Positions 47,085 through 55,119 of a stretch of DNA of 64,000 bases are shown here, piece after piece; the stretch's first letter is position 1, and every line of letters starts with the position of its first letter. Both the position numbers and the translations under genes were made by a program. The notes below the pieces were generated by a model. That model was not told the DNA's origin, did no database searches, and was given only the letters and a program-made list of their open reading frames with translations. Source of the stretch: DATBQN01 sp963755825 (GTDB taxonomy: Bacteria; Acidobacteriota; Thermoanaerobaculia; Multivoradales; UBA5704); NCBI GenBank assembly GCA_963755825.1, contig CAVWLA010000001.1:2666001-2730000 (forward strand), read 5' to 3'.

Positions 47085-48398
47085 GTGCGAAACCGCAGCC
47101 CCACCCTTGCCATCCTGGTGGTCGGCGGCATCGCCGCCCTCTGCGCCGGCCGGATCGAAGCTCAGTTCGACCAGTATAGGACGCCCGGCGGCCCCGAAGG
47201 CCGGCCGGAGGATCGCAAGGCGGCGCTCGAGCACGCCGTCGAGACGGCGCGCTGGCGGCTCGGCCCGGTCCGCGCCGAGCCCTGGCTGGGGTTGAAGAAC
47301 GTCGACTACGTCAACAACGCCTTCGGCACCGCCGGCCAGCCGACGGGCGACCTGACGGCGACCGTCGGCGCCGGTCTCCGCGCCTACCTGCGCACCGGCC
47401 CCAAGCTCACCTGGGCGGCGCACGCCCTCCCCGAGTACGTCTGGTGGCGCGACCTCGCCGACCGCCGCGAGATCGACGGCCAGTACGGCCTCGGCGCCTT
47501 CGGCTTCGGCAACCACCTCACCTTCGAGGTCACCGCCACCCGCGACCAGGAGCAGCAGATCGTCACTCCCGAGGTGCTGCAGGCGGTCAACACGCGCAAC
47601 GACCGCGGCGCCATCGGCCTCGAGGTGCCGCTGGGGAGCGCCTTCTCGCTCTTCGGCGGCGTCGACCGGCTCGCCGTGCGCAATCTCGGGCATGCCAGCG
47701 GCGCCGACCCGCGCGAGGCCGACCTCACCGTCCTCGACCGCGACGAGACGCTCCTCACCGGCGGCCTGCGCTGGAACCTGCCGCGGCACTGGTCGCTCGG
47801 CCTCGGGGTGCAGAGCTCCGACGTCGACTTCGTCCAGCGCGGCGGCGTCTTCGACCGCTCCAGCACCGGCACCTCGCCGCTCCTTCAGATCCGCCGCAAC
47901 AACGCGGACCTCTCGATCGACGTCCAGTTGGCGGAGCGCTCGCTCGACCCCAAGGCCGGCGCCAGCTTCACCCCCTACCGCGGCGTCACCGCGAGCGGCA
48001 GCGTCGGGCTGCACACCGAGCGCCGCGTGAGCCTGTTCCTCTACGGCAGCCGCGACCTGATCGACTCGATCGAGGCCGGCTACTCCTATCTGCGCGACGA
48101 CCAGCTCGGCGTCGCCGTGCAGTGCAAGCTCGGCTGGCGCAGCAGCGTCCGCGCCTTCGTCGAGGCCGGCCGCCAGGGCTACACCCCGACGGTCTCCGCC
48201 GCGACCCTCGTCCCCGATCGCCACGACACCAGCCGCTCCTATGGCGGCGCGCTGAGCTTCGACCTCCCCACGCTGCACAGCGCCCTGGTCGTCAAGGGGA
48301 CGCGCACCACCTTCACCTCCAACCTGCCGGGCTTCGACCGCGCCATCACCAGCATCGGCGCCGGCCTGACCTTCGGCGGCTCCGGCACCTGGTATTGA
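47085..48398 (+). CDS. Outer-membrane beta-barrel protein of the EPS locus
   Basis: A 437-residue protein with a signal peptide (about 1-26, ending IEAQ) and alternating amphipathic strands to the very end, closing with an aromatic C-terminus (GSGTWY), the usual BAM signal. Strand pairs such as WSLGLGVQSSDVDFVQRG and ADLSIDVQLAERSLD repeat throughout. Similar barrels (GfcD/EpsX-like) are found with Wza and Wzc and may help polysaccharide cross the outer membrane. The GTG start follows GGAGG. It precedes wza. Confidence 0.8.
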   Translation: MRNRSPTLAILVVGGIAALCAGRIEAQFDQYRTPGGPEGRPEDRKAALEHAVETARWRLGPVRAEPWLGLKNVDYVNNAFGTAGQPTGDLTATVGAGLRAYLRTGPKLTWAAHALPEYVWWRDLADRREIDGQYGLGAFGFGNHLTFEVTATRDQEQQIVTPEVLQAVNTRNDRGAIGLEVPLGSAFSLFGGVDRLAVRNLGHASGADPREADLTVLDRDETLLTGGLRWNLPRHWSLGLGVQSSDVDFVQRGGVFDRSSTGTSPLLQIRRNNADLSIDVQLAERSLDPKAGASFTPYRGVTASGSVGLHTERRVSLFLYGSRDLIDSIEAGYSYLRDDQLGVAVQCKLGWRSSVRAFVEAGRQGYTPTVSAATLVPDRHDTSRSYGGALSFDLPTLHSALVVKGTRTTFTSNLPGFDRAITSIGAGLTFGGSGTWY

Positions 48399-48406
48399 GG
48401 CCGCCC

Positions 48407-48495
48407 CCGGGTGTCCGGCTGCCGCCCGGCGGCGGACGCCCGGGAGCCTGGCTGCCAAATTGGCCGGCGCGGCGGCCGGTCGCCGCGCCGGGCCA
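48407..48495 (+). other. Two strong GC hairpins between the barrel gene and wza
   Basis: Hairpin one pairs 48407-48417 with 48433-48443 (11 bp with one G-U). Hairpin two pairs 48461-48474 with 48481-48495 (14 bp, one bulge, 6-nt loop). Neither is followed by a T-run. They may end transcription with Rho or protect the 3' end before the separate wza promoter. Confidence 0.45.
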
Positions 48496-48608
48496 GCCGG
48501 CGGGCCCGCCGCGGGAGCGCCTCATCCGGCCGGCGCCACCGCTCCGTACGCTCTCCTGAGCCCGCCGCGGCGTCGAGAGGGAATCGGGAGCGAATCTTGC
48601 ACAGAGTT

Positions 48609-48637
48609 TTGACCTCCCGGACGCACCGGCGTACAAT
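48609..48637 (+). promoter_or_regulatory. Sigma70-type promoter for the wza operon
   Basis: TTGACC (48609-48614), a 17-nt spacer and TACAAT (48632-48637), 34 nt before the wza ATG. Spacing is ideal and both boxes are close to consensus. Confidence 0.8.
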
Positions 48638-48671
48638 TCCCACATTCCGCAAACCCTGGTGGCGCATTGAC

Positions 48672-49511
48672 ATGAGACGGTTTCCCCGCGGATCTCTCGC
48701 CTGGTGGCTGGCGCTCGTCGCCGTCGCCGTGTCGGCGCTCGCCCAGACCTCGGGCAGGAATCCGGGCTACCGCATCGGCCCCAAGGACCTCGTCGCCGTC
48801 CAGGTCTTCGAGGTGCCGGAGCTGAACGTAGAGCGCCGCGTCACCGAGGACGGCAAGATCAACCTCCCCCTGATCGGCGACGTGGCGGCCTCCGGCCTCA
48901 CCGAGAACGAGCTCGCCCTGCGCCTGAAGACGCTCCTCGAGGCGAAGTACGTGCAGCGCGCCTCGACCGCGATCGAGGTGCGCGAGTTCCGCTCCAAGCC
49001 GATCGCCGTGATCGGCGCCGTGCACCAGCCCGGCAACCTCGCCTTCTCCGGCCGCTGGACCCTGATCGAGGCGATCACCGCCGCCGGCGGCCTGGCGGAG
49101 AACCACGGCAACATCGTCTACGTGCTGCGCCGCGCCGAGAACGGCCTCACCGACCAGGTGGCGATCGACGTCAACGACCTCATGGTGCGCGCCGATCCGC
49201 GCGCCAACCTGCCGATCTACGCCAACGACCTGATCAACGTGCCGGGGGTCGTCGAGGTCACCGTCTACTGCCTGGGCGAGGTCGGCAAGCCCGGCGCGCT
49301 CACCTTCAAGAGCACCGACCGCATCACCCTTCTCGCCGCCATCGCCCGCGCCGGCGGCCTCTCCGACCGCGCCTCGAAGAAGATCATGATCAAGCGCGCC
49401 GGCAAGTCCGCCGAGATCGCCGTCGACTACAAACGCATCCTCTCCGGCAGAGACCCCGACGTCGAGCTCCACGAGGGCGACGTGGTGGTGGTCAAGGAGT
49501 CGTTCTTCTGA
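48672..49511 (+). CDS. Polysaccharide export protein (Wza/GfcE family)
   Basis: A 279-residue exported protein. Signal peptide about 1-25 (no lipobox Cys, unlike classic Wza). Poly_export domain about 32-115 (YRIGPKDLVAVQVFEVPELN, EDGKINLPLIGDV); first SLBB about 115-180 (IGAVHQPGNLAFSGRWTLIEAITAAGGL); second SLBB about 203-260 (CLGEVGKPGALTFKSTDRITLLAAIARAGGL). It forms the periplasmic and outer-membrane export channel for capsular or exopolysaccharide. It has its own strong promoter and begins a run of coupled genes: Wzz, kinase, phosphatase, TPR. Confidence 0.93.
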   Translation: MRRFPRGSLAWWLALVAVAVSALAQTSGRNPGYRIGPKDLVAVQVFEVPELNVERRVTEDGKINLPLIGDVAASGLTENELALRLKTLLEAKYVQRASTAIEVREFRSKPIAVIGAVHQPGNLAFSGRWTLIEAITAAGGLAENHGNIVYVLRRAENGLTDQVAIDVNDLMVRADPRANLPIYANDLINVPGVVEVTVYCLGEVGKPGALTFKSTDRITLLAAIARAGGLSDRASKKIMIKRAGKSAEIAVDYKRILSGRDPDVELHEGDVVVVKESFF

Positions 49512-51142
49512 GCGTCGCACTGGATCCCTTCACGAGCAGCGCGCCGGTCGAGCCCGAGCACGAGTCCGACTTCAACGTCGCCGAGTATTTCGGCATGGTG
49601 CGGCGGCACTGGCGCCTGGTCGCCAGCTTCTGCCTGACGACGCTGGTCGCCGCCGCCATCCACTTCTCGATCACCCCCAAGCAGTTCTCGGCGACGGCGA
49701 CGGTGCAGATCGAGCGCCGCAGCGGCACGCCGGTCTTCGGCGCCGAGCAGAATCCGCTGATGGAGAACTACTGGGACATGGAGTACTACCCGACCCAGTA
49801 CAAGCTCCTCGAGAGCCGCGGGCTCGCCGAGCGGGTGGTGCGCAACCTCGACCTGCAGAACGATCCGACCTTCAGCCCCGGCGCCGCCCTGGCGCGCGGG
49901 CAGAAGCCGAAGAAGGCCACCGCCGACGACGACGAGGCGGCGCTCGGCTACCTCGCCGACCGCCTGCGCGGCGGCCTCACCGTCGAGCCGGTGCACACGA
50001 CGCAGCTCGTCACCCTGACCTACATCTCGTCGAACCCCGAGTTCGCCGCCCGCGCCGCCAACGGCTTCGCCGAGGCCTTCATCGACATGGGGATCGAGAA
50101 CCGCTTCGCCAACGCCGGCAAGGCGTCGACCTTCCTCGGCGCGCAGATCAACAGCCTCAAGCAGGAGATCGAGGACAAGGAGAAGCAGCTCCAATCGTTC
50201 AGCCGCAAGAGCGACATCGTGACGCTCGACCCCAGCTCGAACGTCCTCCTGCAGCGCCTCGAGGCGCTCAACAACGACTACATGGCCGCCAAGAAACAGC
50301 GCATGGAGAGGGAGGCGCGCTACAACGAGCTGCTCGCCTCGCCCAAGGAGACGGTGGCCGACACCCTCTCGGCCGGCATGGTCTCCAGCTTGCGCACCGA
50401 CCAGCTCAAGCTGGAGAGCGAGTACGAATCCAAGCTCAAGACCTACAAGCCGGACTGGCCGGCGATGGTCTCGCTGCGCTCGGAGATCGAGAAGGGCCGC
50501 CAGCACATCGCGAGCGTCATCGAGGAGATGGTCGCCAAGGCCAAGGGGAGCGCCTTCGCCGAGTACCAGACGGCGCAGCGGCAGGAAGGCGCCCTGCAGG
50601 CCGAGCTCGGCGGCATGAAGCGGGAGGCGCTCGACCAGAGCTCGTCGGCGGTCGAGTACGGCAACCTCAAGGTCGAGGTCGAGAGCCGCCGGACGCTGCT
50701 CAACGAGCTGCTCAAGAAGCAGTCGGAGACGGAGGTCGCGGCGCGCCTGCAGGACACCCGCGACTCGAACGTGCACATCATCGACCGCGCCCTGGTGCCC
50801 GGCGGCCCCTTCCGGCCGTCGCTGCGCCAGGACCTCATCTACGGCCTCCTCCTCGGCCTCCTCCTGGGGGTCGGCTCGGCGCTCTTGATCGAGTTCCTCG
50901 ACCGCACCATCAAGACGCCGGAGGAGATCGAGCGGCGCCTCGGGCTGCCCACTCTCGCCGTCGTCCCCGACCTCGACGACAGCGGCCGCGGCTACGGCTA
51001 CCTGGCGCGTTACGGCTACGGCGGCTACGGCTACGGCGCTCAGCCGGCCGAGGGGGGGGGAAGGCGCGGCCGCGCCGCGGCGGCAAGATCGGCAAGGCGG
51101 TGCCGGCCCTCCTCGAGAAGAAGGGCGCCACGGCGGAGGTGA
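49508..51142 (+). CDS. Polysaccharide co-polymerase (Wzz/GNVR), N-terminal half of a split Wzc
   Basis: A 544-residue protein if it starts at CTG 49508, which overlaps the wza stop (CTGA) and lies 8 nt after AAGGAG; the first ATG is 49595, which would remove the conserved ESDFNVAEYFG lead-in. Order: cytoplasmic N-terminus, TM1 (about 37-56), a long periplasmic coiled-coil (about 170-420), GNVR-type segment and TM2 (DLIYGLLLGLLLGVGSALLIEF), then a Tyr/Gly-rich linker and GLPTLAVVPD. At a run of nine G the frame leaves the natural path and ends in Arg-rich nonsense at 51142. The kinase half continues in another frame. It controls chain length and export. Confidence 0.85.
   Translation: MSVALDPFTSSAPVEPEHESDFNVAEYFGMVRRHWRLVASFCLTTLVAAAIHFSITPKQFSATATVQIERRSGTPVFGAEQNPLMENYWDMEYYPTQYKLLESRGLAERVVRNLDLQNDPTFSPGAALARGQKPKKATADDDEAALGYLADRLRGGLTVEPVHTTQLVTLTYISSNPEFAARAANGFAEAFIDMGIENRFANAGKASTFLGAQINSLKQEIEDKEKQLQSFSRKSDIVTLDPSSNVLLQRLEALNNDYMAAKKQRMEREARYNELLASPKETVADTLSAGMVSSLRTDQLKLESEYESKLKTYKPDWPAMVSLRSEIEKGRQHIASVIEEMVAKAKGSAFAEYQTAQRQEGALQAELGGMKREALDQSSSAVEYGNLKVEVESRRTLLNELLKKQSETEVAARLQDTRDSNVHIIDRALVPGGPFRPSLRQDLIYGLLLGLLLGVGSALLIEFLDRTIKTPEEIERRLGLPTLAVVPDLDDSGRGYGYLARYGYGGYGYGAQPAEGGGRRGRAAAARSARRCRPSSRRRAPRRR
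51052..51060 (+). repeat. Run of nine G at the Wzz/kinase junction
   Basis: Nine consecutive G between the co-polymerase and kinase halves. Ten G (or a -1 slip by the ribosome on the run) would fuse them into one Wzc-type protein reading EGGGKARPRRGGKIGKAV. Confidence 0.85.
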
Positions 51143-51849
51143 CGCAGATCGAGCTCGTCCCCCACGAGCGGCCCCGGACGCCGATCTCCGAGGCCTACCG
51201 GTCGCTGCGCACGGCGCTCCTCCTCTCCACCGCCGACGAGATGAAGCTGATCGCCATCACCTCCGCCGAAGCGAGCGAGGGGAAGACGGCGACCGCCTCG
51301 AACTTGGCCGTCGTCTTAGCGCAGCTCGGCCGCCAGGTGCTGCTCGTCGACTGCGACCTCCGCAAGCCGCGCCTGCACCAGGTCTTCAAGCTGTCGAACC
51401 GCGTCGGCCTCGTCAACCAGCTCACCGGCGGCGTCGACCCGCGCGAGATGTACATGGCGACGGAGGTGCCCAACCTCTTCCTCACCCCCTCGGGCACCAT
51501 CCCTCCCAACCCCTCCGAGCTGCTCTCCTCGGACCGCATGCGCGAGTGGCTGAAGGTGGCGCGCAGCCGCTTCGACTACGTCGTCGTCGACACGCCGCCG
51601 GCGCTCGCCGTCACCGACGCCACGATCATCGGCACCCTGACCGACGGCGTCGTGCTCACCCTCGCCTCCGGCAAGGTGACCCGCGAGGAGGCGCGCGCCT
51701 GCCGCGACCGGCTGCAGATGGCCGACGTCAAGATCCTCGGCGCCGTGCTCAACCGCTACCGTTCGACCCAGGGCAGCCTCGGCAGGCGCTACCGCTACTA
51801 CGAGTCGTACGGCGCCTACGAGCAGGAGCGCGCCGGCTCCGCCGCCTGA
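51100..51849 (+). CDS. Tyrosine-protein kinase (BY-kinase) half of a split Wzc
   Basis: A 249-residue cytoplasmic kinase domain of the CpsD/CapB/Wzc type. Visible: the activation-interface motif RTPISEAYRSLRTALLL, Walker A AEASEGKTATASNLA, Walker A' VLLVDCDLRKPRLHQVF, Walker B YVVVDTPPAL, and a C-terminal Tyr cluster (RYRYYESYGAYEQ) for autophosphorylation. The GTG at 51100 is the first start in this frame, without a convincing SD. It follows the poly-G frameshift, so it is either a separate CpsD-like protein or, more likely, the C-terminal half of one fused protein. Its stop overlaps the phosphatase ATG (TGATG). Confidence 0.9.
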   Translation: MPALLEKKGATAEVTQIELVPHERPRTPISEAYRSLRTALLLSTADEMKLIAITSAEASEGKTATASNLAVVLAQLGRQVLLVDCDLRKPRLHQVFKLSNRVGLVNQLTGGVDPREMYMATEVPNLFLTPSGTIPPNPSELLSSDRMREWLKVARSRFDYVVVDTPPALAVTDATIIGTLTDGVVLTLASGKVTREEARACRDRLQMADVKILGAVLNRYRSTQGSLGRRYRYYESYGAYEQERAGSAA

Positions 51850-52658
51850 TGATCGATCTGCACTGCCACATCCTGCCGGCGATCGACGACGGCGCGCGCA
51901 CCCTCGACGAGGCGGTCGCCATGTGCCGCGCCGCCGCCGCCGACGGCTGCTCGGCACTGGTGGCGACGCCGCATCAGCGGCGCGCCGCCTGGTGGAACTG
52001 CGACCGCGACGCCCTCCGCGAGCTGCGGCGGAGCCTCGCCGCGGCGATCGCCGACGAGCTGCCCGGGCTGAGCATCCTCGGCGGCGGCGAGATCCGCGTC
52101 GACGGCGAGATCCTCGCCGAGACCGAGGCGCTGGCGGCGGCGGCGCGCCGCGACGCCGGCACCGGCCTCATGGCGCTCGCCGGCTCGCGCTACCTGCTGC
52201 TCGAATTCGCTCCCGGCGAGGTGCCGGAGGCGGCGGCCGACCTCGTCCACGAGCTCTCCGTCGCCGGCTGGCGGCCGATCCTCGCCCACCCCGAGCACAT
52301 CCCCTGGCTCGCCGGCGAGCTCGGCAACGTCGAGCGGCTGGTGGCGCTCGGCGCCTGCTGCCAGGTGACGGCGATGAGCGTCACCGGCGACTTCGGCCGC
52401 CGCGCGCAGGCGGTGGCGCTGCGGCTGATCGAGGCCGGCCTGGCCCACTTCGTGGCGAGCGACGCGCACGACCTCGAGCGCCGGCCGCCGGGCCTCTCGC
52501 GGGCTCGCCGGGCGATCGCCGCGCGCTGGGGCGAGGCGCTGGCGGATCGACTCTGCACGGCGAACCCGCGGGCGGTGATCGAGGACCGGCCGCTGCCGGC
52601 GGCGGCGCGGCCGTACGCCGTCGCGGCGCCGCGTAGCTCGACGGGAGGCGGCATTTGA
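51849..52658 (+). CDS. PHP-type protein-tyrosine phosphatase (CpsB/YwqE-like)
   Basis: A 269-residue metal-dependent phosphatase. PHP motifs: MIDLHCHILPAIDDGA (HxH), LVATPH, a Glu in GGGEIRVDGEIL, ILAHPEH, and FVASDAHD. CpsB/YwqE enzymes dephosphorylate the Tyr cluster of the partner kinase and so tune capsule synthesis. It overlaps the kinase gene by 1 nt and the downstream TPR gene by 4 nt (TTGA). Residues beyond 255 are a low-complexity tail. Confidence 0.93.
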   Translation: MIDLHCHILPAIDDGARTLDEAVAMCRAAAADGCSALVATPHQRRAAWWNCDRDALRELRRSLAAAIADELPGLSILGGGEIRVDGEILAETEALAAAARRDAGTGLMALAGSRYLLLEFAPGEVPEAAADLVHELSVAGWRPILAHPEHIPWLAGELGNVERLVALGACCQVTAMSVTGDFGRRAQAVALRLIEAGLAHFVASDAHDLERRPPGLSRARRAIAARWGEALADRLCTANPRAVIEDRPLPAAARPYAVAAPRSSTGGGI

Positions 52659-54082
52659 GCCCGCGGCACGGAGGCCGCTTCGCCCTCGCCGCCGCCGTCG
52701 CCCTCGCCGCCGGTCTCGCGCCGCCGCTGGCGCGCCCCGCCGCGGCGGCCGATCCCTTCTACACCGGCCTGCTGCGCGACGGCATCGCCGCCGCCGCGCG
52801 CAAGGACTACCCGACGGCGGCGCACGACCTGCGCCTCGCCTGCTTCGGCCTGCTCGAGGAGCCGGCGGCGCTCGGCGACTGCCTGGTGCGCCTCGCCGTC
52901 GCCCAGGGGGGGGCGGGCGACAGCGAGGGCTTCCAGTCGACCTTCGCCCGCCTCTCCGAGGTCGAGGAGCGCTTCGCCGTCTACGCCAAGCTGCCGCTGC
53001 CGCCCGAAGTCAGGAGCGCCTTCGAGGAGCGCGCCGCGGCGACCGTCCCTCCTTCGACGCTCGCCGCCGTCCCCACCTTCGCGCCGCTCGCCAGCCGCCG
53101 CGCCGACGCTCAGCTGGCGACGCTGCCGGCGCGCGAGCGCCGGCGGGCGCTCGAGGCGCGCCTCGCCAAGGACCCGCGCAACCCGACCGCCAACCGGCTG
53201 CTCGCCGAGCTCGACTTCGACGAGGGGAAGACCGCCGCGGCGCTCGCCCGCGCCGAGCAGGCCGCGACGCTGGCGCCGACCGACGCCAACGCCCTCTGCC
53301 TGCGCGGCCTGACGCGCGCCTGGGCGCGGCGCTGCAAGGACGCCGTCGCCGATCTCATGCCCTGCGCCAGGAGCGAGCGCGAGCCGCGCTACGCCACCGC
53401 CCTCCTCGGCTGCTGGGCCGACCTCGGCGAGTGGCGCGAGGCGCAGGGGGTGGCCGACTCGCTGCCGCCGGAGCTCCGCGCCGACCGCCAGATCGCGGCG
53501 CTCCTGGCGCGCGTGGCGGAGCACGCCGGCGACAAGCCGCCGGCCGCGGCGCCGGCCCCGCGCTCCAGCGCCGCGGCGCCCAAGCTCGCCGCGGCGCCGG
53601 CGGCGCCGCCCCCCGTGCCACCGGCACCGGCTCCCACGCCGGCTCCCGCCATGCCGCCACCCAACGCGCCGGCAACAACGGCGGCGGCCGGGGGCGCCGC
53701 GCCTCTCTCGAGCGTCGAGCGCGCCTCCCTCGAGCGGGCGCGGAGCCTTCTCAAGAGCACGCAGACGCCCGACCTCCGGCGGGCCTTCGACCTCGCCCGC
53801 GCCGTCGCCGACGCCCATCCGCAGCTCGCCGAGGCGCAGCTCGTCGCCGGCGAGGCCGCCTATCGCACCTCGCACTGGCGCGAGGCGGCCGGCTACCTGC
53901 GCCAGGGTGGCCCCTCGGACGACCGGCCGGAGCTGCTCTTCTACCTCGCCGTGGCGCTCTACGAGTCGGGCGACCCGCCGGCGGCGGCGACGGCGCTGCG
54001 CCGCTCGCTCCCCCACCTGCAGCGGACGCCGTACGTCGACACCTATGCCAAGCGGATCCTCGGGCCCGGCACCGGCACCTGA
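52655..54082 (+). CDS. Secreted TPR-repeat protein
   Basis: A 475-residue protein starting at a TTG that overlaps the phosphatase stop, with GGGAGG 6 nt upstream. Signal peptide about 1-31 (PAAAAD). Two TPR blocks (about 35-295 and 350-470) flank a Pro/Ala-rich linker (about 293-345). Typical repeats: NPTANRLLAELDFDEGKTAAALARAEQAATLAP and AYRTSHWREAAGYLRQGG. Likely periplasmic scaffold of the EPS machinery. Confidence 0.82.
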   Translation: MSPRHGGRFALAAAVALAAGLAPPLARPAAAADPFYTGLLRDGIAAAARKDYPTAAHDLRLACFGLLEEPAALGDCLVRLAVAQGGAGDSEGFQSTFARLSEVEERFAVYAKLPLPPEVRSAFEERAAATVPPSTLAAVPTFAPLASRRADAQLATLPARERRRALEARLAKDPRNPTANRLLAELDFDEGKTAAALARAEQAATLAPTDANALCLRGLTRAWARRCKDAVADLMPCARSEREPRYATALLGCWADLGEWREAQGVADSLPPELRADRQIAALLARVAEHAGDKPPAAAPAPRSSAAAPKLAAAPAAPPPVPPAPAPTPAPAMPPPNAPATTAAAGGAAPLSSVERASLERARSLLKSTQTPDLRRAFDLARAVADAHPQLAEAQLVAGEAAYRTSHWREAAGYLRQGGPSDDRPELLFYLAVALYESGDPPAAATALRRSLPHLQRTPYVDTYAKRILGPGTGT

Positions 54083-54226
54083 GGCGACCGGCTCCGGGAG
54101 TTGACGTTCGGGTGGCGCCGGCTCGGCGGCTGGCTTAAGATAGAGCGGATACCGGCAGCGACGTCCGCACCTGGCGTTTGCATCGCAAGCCTGTCGGGAA
54201 GCGCTCGCATAGTCTAGGAGGGCCAG

Positions 54227-54868
54227 ATGAGAGCACACAGCCTGTTGGCCGCCGCGGTCCTCGCCGCCGTCGCCTCGCCCGTCCTCGCGCAGCACATCAT
54301 GCTCCCCGAGATGAGCTGTCTCGCCCTCGAGCGCAACACCGCGGTGCATACCACCGCCACCGGCGAGGCGCCGGGCGGCACCACCCGCCTCTACTTCCGC
54401 TGGAAGGGGCACGGCGACTTCTACTGGGTGGAGATGGCTCCGGAGGGCGGCGGCCGCGCCTGGGCGACGCTCCCCAAGCCGCGCCGGCAGAACGACACCG
54501 TCGAGCAGTATGCCGCGCTGCTCGACGACGCCGGCCACGAGATCGCCCGCTCCGAGATGCGCATGGTGCAGGTCAAGGCCGACTGCCGCACTGATCTCAC
54601 TCCCAAAGAGCGCGGCTTCGCTGAGAACCTGACCATCGGCGAGACCACCGCCCCCCAGCGCGGCAGGGACGTCCTCGGATTCCTCTGCGACGGCGTCGTG
54701 ACGCGGGTCAACCCGGCCGGCATCCGTCGCGCCGACGACGCCTGCCGCGCCTGCGTCGTCGCCTGGTGGCAGCAGAACGAGGTGCTGCTGCCGTTGGCGG
54801 GCCTCGGCGGAGTGACGACGATCTCCATCACCGAGCCCAACCCCGAGCCGTCGCCCTCGCAGCCGTAG
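54227..54868 (+). CDS. Secreted Cys-containing protein, function unknown
   Basis: A 213-residue protein with signal peptide (about 1-21, ending VLAQ). Mature region has a lone Cys pair early and a C-terminal half with GRDVLGFLCDGVVTRVNPAG and DDACRACVVAWW (CxxC), suggesting disulfides or metal binding. The strands FRWKGHGDFYWVEM look beta-rich. I do not recognise the family. AGGAGGGCCAG before the ATG is a strong ribosome-binding site. It stands alone, 144 nt after the TPR gene and 251 nt before sat-cysC; that 251-nt gap shows nothing clear. Confidence 0.78.
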   Translation: MRAHSLLAAAVLAAVASPVLAQHIMLPEMSCLALERNTAVHTTATGEAPGGTTRLYFRWKGHGDFYWVEMAPEGGGRAWATLPKPRRQNDTVEQYAALLDDAGHEIARSEMRMVQVKADCRTDLTPKERGFAENLTIGETTAPQRGRDVLGFLCDGVVTRVNPAGIRRADDACRACVVAWWQQNEVLLPLAGLGGVTTISITEPNPEPSPSQP

Positions 54869-55119
54869 GCCGACCGCCGGCACCGCTCCAGCCCGCCCGC
54901 AGCCGATCCCCCACCCACGGGGAAGCTCGGCGCCAGGCCGCCGCCTCGGGCCGCCGAACGACAACCTGCAGCGACAGCTTGGCGCTCTCCGCCGGCGGCG
55001 GGGGATCGCCGCGGCGGGGGTCGAGCACCAGAAGAGTTGAGTGCGGCCGCCTCCAGGCCGCGCCATCCTCTTCCCCCCGACGATCCATTCGCCACCAGCC
55101 CGTAAGGAAACCGCGCCTC

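Noticed and set aside
48704..49507. Extension of the Wzz frame back through wza
   Set aside because: The open frame exists, but its translation over wza is a shadow of that gene; the real start is near 49508.
54101..54141. TTGACG ... TAAGAT promoter before the secreted protein at 54227
   Set aside because: The spacer is about 29 nt, too long for a sigma70 promoter.
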